From NCBI GenBank assembly GCA_023429565.1, contig JAEZDJ010000007.1, positions 1 through 5,842 on the forward strand: a stretch of 5,842 nt of DNA. The letters are read 5' to 3'. The translations under genes were made by a program, and so were the position numbers. Below the pieces are notes generated by a model, which saw only the letters and a program-made list of their open reading frames with translations, ran no database searches and was not told the DNA's origin. Numbering within the stretch: position 1 is the first letter of the stretch; each line of letters starts with the position of its first letter. Below, piece by piece: positions 1 to 5,366 of this stretch. Origin of the DNA: Actinomycetes bacterium. GTDB lineage: Bacteria > Actinomycetota > Coriobacteriia > Coriobacteriales > Eggerthellaceae.

Positions 1-494
1 TCCTTGAGCAGACAAACGACGAGATGTGGCTGCTCGTCGACTCAACCGATATTTCCGATGACCGTGCCGATCAGATCGCAGAGCTGGTCGGCACGGGCCA
101 CAGCTTCGAGGCTCAAACCATCGCCGACCTCGCCAGCCAAATAGACATCCCTCCTGCCGCCTTGGAAGGCACCATCGAGGGATACAACTCGTCTGTGAAA
201 GCGGGAACAGATACGCAGATCACGCCGGGCAAAGAATTGTTGGGAACAGAGTTCTCCGATCCGGCATACTACGCATCCAAACGCATTCCCACCATTCATT
301 ACACCATGGGCGGCTTGCGCATTGCGACAGATGCGAAGGTATGCACCGAAGACGGCCAAGCAATCCCTAACCTGTTTGCTGCAGGAGAGGTAACAGGAGG
401 CGTTCAAGGAGGCAACCGTCTTGGCGGGAACTCGTTTACGGACCTCATCGTGTTCGGTCGCATCGCAGGGGCATCAGCCGCAGCCAATGCATAA
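1..494 (+). CDS. FAD-dependent fumarate-reductase-like flavoprotein, C-terminal part (5' end outside window)
   Basis: This is the C-terminal part of an FAD_binding_2 family oxidoreductase (flavocytochrome c / fumarate reductase / urocanate reductase type). The frame is open from base 3, so the ATG at 24 is internal and the gene starts outside the window. Visible motifs are IHYTMGG (His codon 297-299), which matches the substrate-binding His of FrdA and Fcc3 enzymes, the FAD-contacting NLFAAGEVTGG, and NRLGGNS (Arg codon 417-419), which matches the C-terminal substrate-binding Arg. It ends in the usual VFGRIAG helix. Family members reduce a C=C bond in a small substrate such as fumarate, urocanate or an aryl acrylate, using electrons from quinol or cytochromes. 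The N-terminal part (Rossmann fold, any signal peptide or haem/FMN domain) is not visible, so the substrate cannot be named. The gene converges on the ABC transporter unit and shows no functional link to it. Confidence 0.9.
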   Translation, partial: LEQTNDEMWLLVDSTDISDDRADQIAELVGTGHSFEAQTIADLASQIDIPPAALEGTIEGYNSSVKAGTDTQITPGKELLGTEFSDPAYYASKRIPTIHYTMGGLRIATDAKVCTEDGQAIPNLFAAGEVTGGVQGGNRLGGNSFTDLIVFGRIAGASAAANA

Positions 495-505
495 GAACCC
501 CCCAG

Positions 506-546
506 GTAAAGAGTAAACCTCTCTTCAAGAGGGGTTTACTCTTTAC
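506..546. terminator. Long hairpin between convergent genes, possible bidirectional terminator
   Basis: Bases 506-525 pair with 527-546 over 20 positions, with only one G-T wobble. In practice this gives an 18-bp stem and a loop of about five bases. It starts 11 bases after the flavoprotein stop and lies between two convergent genes, which is the usual place for a bidirectional terminator. Neither side has a clear run of T (the plus side continues ATTCC), so this is not a textbook intrinsic terminator. It could also act as a transcript-end stabiliser. The rest of the gap, 547-588, holds nothing recognisable. Confidence 0.6.
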
Positions 547-588
547 ATTCCAAGGGTCGCAAAAGCATAGATGATCTTAACCCATTAA

Positions 589-1242
589 TCATATGAACGT
601 CTTGCCCACCAGGTGCATGATGCGGTCGGCACGACCGGCAAGCTCCTTGTCGTGAGTTGCAAACAGCAAGGTCCCACCCTGCTCGACCCGTTCGAACAGG
701 GTGTCGGCCACGCTCTGGGCGCTTGATTCGTCCAGATCGTTCGTAGGCTCGTCCGCTATGATGATCGGAGGATCAAGCAACAAGGCCCGCGCCGTCGCGA
801 CGCGCCTCTTCTGCCCAACGCTCAGCTGGTAGGGAAAATGCATGAGACGGTCGGACAGCCCCAGGTGGCCGAGCAGCTGCTCGGCGCGTGCGCGGGCATC
901 GAAGGAGCGCCTGCCGGCGAAATTGGCCGGCACCATGACATTCGTGACGGCCCGAAGCGAGCCGACCAGCTGCGTGTGCTGGAACACGAACCCGAACGTC
1001 TCGCGGCGCAACGCCGCGAGTTCTTTGTCGTCCATCGCGTCGCTGTCCCTGTCGTCAACGAGAACCGTGCCCGTCGTCGATGACAGGAGCAGGCCCACCA
1101 TGGAAAGCAGTGTCGACTTGCCCGAACCGGAGGGCGAGACGAAGGCGATCGACTCGCCCGGACCGACCGTGAACGAGACGTTCTCAAGAACGGCGTCGTC
1201 GCCGTAGGATTTGCCTAAGTTTTCAATTCTCAGCTTGCTCAT
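589..1242 (-). CDS. ABC transporter ATP-binding protein (MacB/LolD-type)
   Basis: A 217-residue ATPase of the MacB/LolD class, which powers FtsX-like permeases that export or remodel substrates at the membrane. It has all the parts of a complete nucleotide-binding domain: Walker A SPSGSGKST (residues 36-44), Q-loop Gln88, signature LSVGQ (140-144), Walker B ending in ADEPT with Asp164/Glu165, D-loop NDLD and switch His197. Two motif residues are unusual: the first Gly of Walker A is Ser36, and the signature is LSVGQ, not LSGGQ. The ATG at 1242 was chosen because MSKLRIENLGKSYG is the normal start of the family and AGGGAGA lies 11 bases upstream (1254-1260). A 40-residue upstream extension would sit inside the permease gene. 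It starts one base after the permease stop, so the two are probably translationally coupled. Substrate unknown. Confidence 0.93.
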   Translation of the reverse strand: MSKLRIENLGKSYGDDAVLENVSFTVGPGESIAFVSPSGSGKSTLLSMVGLLLSSTTGTVLVDDRDSDAMDDKELAALRRETFGFVFQHTQLVGSLRAVTNVMVPANFAGRRSFDARARAEQLLGHLGLSDRLMHFPYQLSVGQKRRVATARALLLDPPIIIADEPTNDLDESSAQSVADTLFERVEQGGTLLFATHDKELAGRADRIMHLVGKTFI

Positions 1243-1243
1243 G

Positions 1244-2332
1244 TCAATCAATGTCTCCCTGCTGCATGGCCAATGATGGATCAATCCGCCCCACCTGTCG
1301 CAGCGGCCAAACGATGGCGAGCGCGGAAATCGCAGCAAACAGCACGGCGATGCCCGCCCCAAACAACAGCACCGCGGGGACGCTCATCCCGATAAAGGGG
1401 AACGCCAGAGAATCGAGCAGCAACGCAAGCAACAGCTGGTAGAGCGCTGCGCCCAATGCCAATCCGACAACCAGCCCCACGGCGACGATGCAGGCGATCT
1501 CGCCACCTATCAGCTTCTTCAAGTCACCGGCGCTCGCCCCGATGGCTCGATACAGCGCAAGTTCGCTCTTGCGATCCCACACACAGGAATAGAAGCGCGC
1601 GAAAAGCTGCAGCAACGTGATGAGAATCATGATTGCCGCCGCTCCTGCCAACAGGACGAACACCGCTTGCAGCTGGGCTTGTGCACGATCGACAGTCTCG
1701 GAATGCTCGACATATGACACATCCCTCATCAGGTTCAGATTGGTCTGAACACGCGCTAGCTGCTCGGAGTCAATATCAACCATGATACAGCTGACCAGCT
1801 GGGATGGATCGCCATACTCGTCCCAATAGCGGTCGTTTCCTGCGGTTGCGCGGGAAACCTCCCGGGCCGTTTCGATATCCATGACAATGGACTGGTCGAG
1901 TTCCCCTCCCGACTCCGCCATGACGGCAACCACCTTGTAAGGCTTGCCCAAGATGGAAATCTGTCCCTGCGACATGCCGTCGACCTTGCTCCCCACAACA
2001 ACCTCGTCAGGCCCCAGGCTACCGGAGAATCCTTCGGGAATAAGCGGCGTCACCACGAAATCGGTCGCGAAATCAACGCCGATGAGACGCGTGGGGCTCG
2101 TGGCCGAACAGCAGGACTGATCGAGCGTCTGGCTGAAGAACTGCCCCGTCGCACGCGTGACGCCTTCGATGGACGCCACCTCGTCAATCATGCCTTCATT
2201 CATATACATGACGACCGGTGCGCCGGTGAACAGGAGGTCTGCTCCGGTGAGATACTTCTCAGCATCGGCCGGGACCACCATGATGTCCGAGCCGCCGCGT
2301 TCGGCCGCCACAACGCAGCGCCCCTTTTGCAT
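1244..2332 (-). CDS. FtsX/MacB-type ABC transporter permease, N-terminally truncated
   Basis: The membrane partner of the downstream ATPase. From the ATG at 2332 it is 362 residues: an extracytoplasmic MacB-PCD-like domain (about 10-215, beginning GGSDIMVVPADA), then an FtsX domain with three membrane segments at about 222-246, 278-306 and 316-342, and the family motif RKSELALYRAIGAS between the first two. A Cys pair (74-75, QSCCSAT) followed by IGVDFATDF resembles permeases encoded in P19/FTR1-type iron-uptake loci such as the one in Campylobacter; that likeness is from memory. The usual cytoplasmic N-terminus and first membrane helix (roughly 35-50 residues) are missing: upstream of about 2332 the sequence becomes that of the divergent desulfurase. 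The frame stays open to a TTG at 2374, but those residues are antisense to the desulfurase. No Shine-Dalgarno sequence is evident. It is probably non-functional as it stands, or else the junction is an assembly artefact. Confidence 0.82.
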   Translation of the reverse strand: MQKGRCVVAAERGGSDIMVVPADAEKYLTGADLLFTGAPVVMYMNEGMIDEVASIEGVTRATGQFFSQTLDQSCCSATSPTRLIGVDFATDFVVTPLIPEGFSGSLGPDEVVVGSKVDGMSQGQISILGKPYKVVAVMAESGGELDQSIVMDIETAREVSRATAGNDRYWDEYGDPSQLVSCIMVDIDSEQLARVQTNLNLMRDVSYVEHSETVDRAQAQLQAVFVLLAGAAAIMILITLLQLFARFYSCVWDRKSELALYRAIGASAGDLKKLIGGEIACIVAVGLVVGLALGAALYQLLLALLLDSLAFPFIGMSVPAVLLFGAGIAVLFAAISALAIVWPLRQVGRIDPSLAMQQGDID

Positions 2333-2345
2333 GGTGCAGGCCCAG
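2310..2345. other. Head-to-head junction of two truncated genes (deletion scar or misassembly)
   Basis: Homology to the permease (minus strand) ends, and homology to the SufS-like desulfurase (plus strand) begins, within a few tens of bases here. The palindrome CATG at 2330-2333 supplies an in-frame ATG to both strands, but neither has a ribosome site. Both genes lack their N-terminal parts, and there is no intergenic or promoter sequence between them. The simplest reading is a deletion spanning both 5' ends; a contig misjoin would look the same. The boundary is estimated from family knowledge, not from an alignment. Confidence 0.65.
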
Positions 2346-3446
2346 GCGGATTTCGACGAACACGAGAACGCCAACGTCTACCGCGGCGCGTACGAGCTGT
2401 CGGCACAGGCGACCGCCTCATTCAACGGCGCGCGTGCAAAGCTTGAGGACTTCATCGGCGCGGACCGCCGCCAAACCGTGTTCACGGCCAACGCCTCGGC
2501 GTCGTGCAACCTCGTCGCCCAAGCATGGGGCGAACACAACGTCCAGGCCGGGGACCTGATCGTGACGACCCTGTCCGAACACCATTCGAACATGCTCCCC
2601 TGGCTCATGCTCGCCCAACGCAAGGATGCTCAGCTCGCTTTCATCCCCGTGCGGAACGACGGCCGGATCAACTTCGACGCCTATCGGGACCTTCTCCTCC
2701 AGCGCCCGAAACTCGTCTGCATGTCGCACATCTCGAACGTCCTCGGGCTGCTCAACCCCGTGGAGGAGGCCGCTCAGGCTGCTCACGAATTTGGAGCGCG
2801 ATTCTTCCTTGACGCGGCGCAGTCTCTCCCCCACATCCCCATTGACGTGAAGGCGCTCAATGCTGATTTCGTCGCCTTTTCCGCGCATAAGATGTACGGC
2901 CCGCTCGGCATCGGCGCCCTTTGGATATCCGATGACGCGTTTGATGAGATGGACCCCCTGGCAAGCGGCGGCGGCGCAATCTCGCATGTGGGCATAGATT
3001 CCTATTACTTGCGCCAAGGTGCTATCCAATACGAGGTCGGGACGCCGCCCATCTCGCAGGCGATCGGGTGGGCGGCCGCGATCGACTACCTCAAGCGGCT
3101 GAGCATGGACGAGGTAGCCTCCCATGGCGCCACGCTGACCTCGTATCTGCTGGCCGGAATTCACGGCATCGAAGGCATCACCGTCTGGGGCGACCACAGC
3201 CGTGCGGATGGGCAGACAGGGCTCGTCTCGTTCTCGCTTGCGGGTGTCACCCCTTTCGATCTGGGAACGGCGTGTGGCGCATTGGGCGTGGCCATCCGCT
3301 CCGGAGGACACTGTGCCCTACCCTTGGCGGCGAGCATCGGAGTGGCAGGAACGGGCCGAGCCAGTTTCGGGGTCCACACGACGAGAGAAGACGTCGAAGC
3401 CCTTCTCGTCGCTGTCGAGACCTGCCGGCACCTGTACCGCCGTTGA
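2331..3446 (+). CDS. SufS/CsdA-like cysteine desulfurase (aminotransferase class V), N-terminally truncated
   Basis: A PLP-dependent enzyme of the SufS/CsdA group, which removes sulfur (or selenium) from cysteine as an enzyme persulfide for Fe-S clusters or other sulfur acceptors. Counting from the ATG at 2331 (371 residues), visible landmarks are NANVYRGAYELS (13-24), SEHHSN (82-87, His near PLP), DAAQS (161-165, Asp and Gln that contact PLP), SAHKMYGP with the Schiff-base Lys187 (codon 2889-2891), YEVGTP, and RSGGHCALP with the catalytic Cys328 (codon 3312-3314). Full-length SufS proteins have about 400-415 residues and begin with a LDNAATT-like strand; that stretch of roughly 25-35 residues is absent. 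The frame is open back to 2157, but 2157-2330 is antisense permease sequence and should not be annotated as protein. No SufU/SufE partner is in the window. It lies 24 bases before the methyltransferase on the same strand. Activity is doubtful in this truncated form. Confidence 0.87.
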   Translation: MVQAQADFDEHENANVYRGAYELSAQATASFNGARAKLEDFIGADRRQTVFTANASASCNLVAQAWGEHNVQAGDLIVTTLSEHHSNMLPWLMLAQRKDAQLAFIPVRNDGRINFDAYRDLLLQRPKLVCMSHISNVLGLLNPVEEAAQAAHEFGARFFLDAAQSLPHIPIDVKALNADFVAFSAHKMYGPLGIGALWISDDAFDEMDPLASGGGAISHVGIDSYYLRQGAIQYEVGTPPISQAIGWAAAIDYLKRLSMDEVASHGATLTSYLLAGIHGIEGITVWGDHSRADGQTGLVSFSLAGVTPFDLGTACGALGVAIRSGGHCALPLAASIGVAGTGRASFGVHTTREDVEALLVAVETCRHLYRR

Positions 3447-3456
3447 GCGGTGGAAT

Positions 3457-3465
3457 GAGGAGAGG
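3457..3465 (+). promoter_or_regulatory. Strong ribosome binding site for the GTG start at 3471
   Basis: GAGGAGAGG ends five bases before the GTG at 3471, with the AGGAG core eight bases away. It supports the non-ATG start of the methyltransferase and lies in the 24-base gap after the desulfurase stop, consistent with co-transcription. Confidence 0.75.
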
Positions 3466-3470
3466 ACGAC

Positions 3471-4322
3471 GTGAACCAACCGACCGATCAGACGAGGGAT
3501 CACTATGCGGAAGTCGCGAGAAAAGCGCGCCGGGAGGCGGATCGAGCGGCATTGGAGAGCGTATGCGCCTCACCTGGGACCTCCTGCTGTAGCGACCCGC
3601 TTTCCAGCGGAGAGGCGCGCCTCCTGTATGGCGAGGAGACTCTCGCCGGATTGCCTACCGGGGCACTCGTGGCAAGCCGCGGCTGCGGGGACCCGGTGGC
3701 CCGCGCCAACCTGCAACCCAGAGAGCGTGTGCTCGACCTGGGAAGCGGAGGCGGCATCGATGCGCTCATTGCCGCCCGGCTCGTCGGGCCCCAAGGATCG
3801 GTATGGGGGCTGGACATGACGCCGGAGATGGTGAGCCTCGCCCGCCACAACACCTCGGTTGCCGGAGTCGAAAACGTCACCTTCCTTGAAGGAAGCATCG
3901 AGACCATCCCGCTATCGGCCGGAAGCGTCGATGTCGTCATATCGAACTGCGTGATCAACCTGTGCGCAGACAAGGCCGCCGCCTTCGCCGAGGCCCGCCG
4001 GGTGCTCGCGTCAGGCGGACGCCTCGTCGTGTCCGACATCGTTGCGTTCGCTCCCATCCCCGCGGAGGCTCACGATGCCCTTGGCATGCTCACCGGCTGC
4101 TGCAACGGCATATCCGAAGCGGCTTCGTATGAGAAGATGTTGCACACCTGTGGTTTCGCACACGTGCGCATCGAGCCCAAGACCCTGTACACCGACGAGA
4201 TCCTGCACGAGAAAGCCCGTCGGAAAAACCTTCTGTCCGCACTCGCATGCATTCGAAGCAGAAACGTCGGCGGCCTGGTCGGAAGCGCCATCATCCATGG
4301 AATAGCCGGGGAGAAACGATGA
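3471..4322 (+). CDS. arsM: ArsM-like arsenite S-adenosylmethionine methyltransferase
   Basis: A 283-residue class I SAM methyltransferase closest in motif pattern to ArsM, which methylates thiol-bound As(III) in the cytoplasm. The SAM-binding loop VLDLGSGGGID is at 87-97, and GLDMTPEM (113-120) supplies the acidic residue for the ribose. The ArsM hallmark thiols are present: Cys72 in RGCGDP, Cys160 in SNCVINL, and Cys210/Cys211 in TGCCNGISEA. The N-terminal pair Cys39-Cys40 (GTSCCSDP) and YGEETL match the region before the fold in ArsM proteins. The protein is of the short bacterial type, without a long C-terminal extension. The GTG start is fixed by a strong ribosome site. The stop overlaps the next ATG by four bases (ATGA, 4319-4322), so it is coupled to the radical SAM gene. 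The motifs make As(III) the likely substrate, but a related UbiE-like methyltransferase acting on another soft metalloid or thiol is possible. Confidence 0.86.
   Translation: MNQPTDQTRDHYAEVARKARREADRAALESVCASPGTSCCSDPLSSGEARLLYGEETLAGLPTGALVASRGCGDPVARANLQPRERVLDLGSGGGIDALIAARLVGPQGSVWGLDMTPEMVSLARHNTSVAGVENVTFLEGSIETIPLSAGSVDVVISNCVINLCADKAAAFAEARRVLASGGRLVVSDIVAFAPIPAEAHDALGMLTGCCNGISEAASYEKMLHTCGFAHVRIEPKTLYTDEILHEKARRKNLLSALACIRSRNVGGLVGSAIIHGIAGEKR
4308..4322 (+). promoter_or_regulatory. Ribosome site and ATGA stop/start overlap for the radical SAM gene
   Basis: GGGGAG at 4308-4313 lies five bases before the ATG at 4319, and ATGA carries the start of the radical SAM gene and the TGA of the methyltransferase. 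This fixes the start at 4319 in place of the upstream ATG at 4247, and points to translational coupling. Confidence 0.75.
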
Positions 4323-5314
4323 TCGACCGTTCTGTGGAAGCGCTTGTCGATCGCGCGATCGCCGGAACGCCCCCCTCGAAGCAAGAGACGGTCGCGCTGC
4401 TGACGACCGACGCGTCTTCTCCCGAAGCGACCTACATCCGCTGGGGTGCGGAACTCATTGGGCGCGAAGCCTCGCAAGACACGGGGCAAATTTACGCGCA
4501 GATCGGCGTCGATGCGAACCCATGTTCCGAGAACTGCGCGTTCTGCACGCTCGCAGCGAGCAGCTCGGACAGGGAAGGACCGGCAGAGGTGGCCGTCGAC
4601 GCCATCGCCGGCTATGCGTCCACCTTCGATCGGGCGGGGGTCCACCTCATCTCCCTCATGTCGACGGCAAGGTTCGACTTCAACCGCTTCCTCTCCATCG
4701 TGAAAGCCGTGCGGGAGTCCGTCTCGCCCGACATGCCGCTCATGGCCAACATCGGCGACATCGATGTCGAGCAGGCACGGGCGCTCGCAGCAGCTGGAGT
4801 CCAGGCGGCCTACCATGCCCACCGTCTCGGAGAGGGGACGATAACGTCCATCGATCCGGTGCGGCGCAAGGCGACGTTCGCAGCCCTCAGGTCAGCAGGC
4901 CTCAAGCTGATGAGTGCCGTCGAGCCGGTCCATGCCGCAAGCGATCACCAAGAGATCGTCGAGCGCATGTTCGAGGTCATCGCGCTTTCCCCCTACTGTT
5001 CGGGAGTGGGAACCCTGACGGCCGCACCAGGAACCGCCATGGAATCGTGCGTGCCCGTCTCCCGCAGGCACGCAACGCTGCTCGCCGCCATCATGAGGCT
5101 TGCCGCCGGGAGGTCCATCCCCTTCGGCACAGGCTGCGGCAACGTCGTGTGGACCGACGCGGGGACCAATCCCCGCGGACGAGACCTGGCCGCCGACCCC
5201 GATTACCTCCTGCGCGACGTCGCCCGCCTTCGCAAGGAACTTGCTGGCAATGAATGGAACGTCCCCGAGCGGCCCCTTGCCTCATGGCTCCCTGCAGATG
5301 CCCCGCTCTCCTAA
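4319..5314 (+). CDS. BioB-like radical SAM protein
   Basis: A 331-residue radical SAM enzyme of the biotin-synthase-related group. The [4Fe-4S] motif is C69-SEN-C73-AF-C76 (CX3CX2C; first Cys codon 4523-4525), preceded by IYAQIGVDANP. Later barrel motifs are HRLGEG (168-173), a BioB-like VEPV (201-204), PGTAME (237-242) and DAGTNPRG (280-287) near the C-terminus. Such enzymes cleave S-adenosylmethionine to a 5'-deoxyadenosyl radical and then carry out C-H activation, sulfur insertion or rearrangement. It is not BioB itself: the context and several barrel motifs differ. A second radical SAM protein with the same C-terminal layout ends convergently 52 bases downstream. It is coupled to the ArsM-like gene by an ATGA overlap, which suggests the two act on one compound. 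It is not ArsL or ArsS by the motifs I can see. Reaction unknown. Confidence 0.88.
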   Translation: MIDRSVEALVDRAIAGTPPSKQETVALLTTDASSPEATYIRWGAELIGREASQDTGQIYAQIGVDANPCSENCAFCTLAASSSDREGPAEVAVDAIAGYASTFDRAGVHLISLMSTARFDFNRFLSIVKAVRESVSPDMPLMANIGDIDVEQARALAAAGVQAAYHAHRLGEGTITSIDPVRRKATFAALRSAGLKLMSAVEPVHAASDHQEIVERMFEVIALSPYCSGVGTLTAAPGTAMESCVPVSRRHATLLAAIMRLAAGRSIPFGTGCGNVVWTDAGTNPRGRDLAADPDYLLRDVARLRKELAGNEWNVPERPLASWLPADAPLS

Positions 5315-5366
5315 AGCCGAAAGTCCTTAGGCACGCCTCCGTCTCATTTGGGCCTGCCGCGTTGTG

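Noticed and set aside
1243..1362. 40-residue N-terminal extension of the ABC ATPase
   Set aside because: It overlaps the permease C-terminus, has no family match, and the start at 1242 has a ribosome site and a normal NBD beginning.
2157..2330. In-frame upstream extension of the desulfurase, giving a 429-residue protein
   Set aside because: This stretch is antisense to well-conserved permease coding sequence (FTGAPVVMYMNE, GGSDIMVVP) and does not resemble a desulfurase N-terminus.
2333..2374. Upstream extension of the permease to a TTG at 2374
   Set aside because: These codons are antisense to conserved desulfurase sequence and give no membrane helix.
2418..3311. Long minus-strand open frame of 297 codons opposite the desulfurase
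   Set aside because: It is a shadow of a high-GC gene on the other strand; the plus frame has all PLP and Cys motifs and this one has no recognisable domain.
4247..4318. 24-residue N-terminal extension of the radical SAM gene
   Set aside because: It is an Arg/Lys-rich out-of-frame reading of the methyltransferase; the ATGA overlap with a ribosome site at 4308-4313 is a better start.
4070..4822. Minus-strand open frame of 250 codons opposite arsM and the radical SAM gene
   Set aside because: It crosses the boundary of two clear plus-strand genes and shows no domain.
4319..5314. Assignment as biotin synthase BioB, ArsL or ArsS
   Set aside because: The CX3CX2C motif and EPV/PGT features are BioB-like, but the surrounding motifs and neighbours are not those of BioB, and I see no signature of ArsL or ArsS, so only a family-level call is supported.
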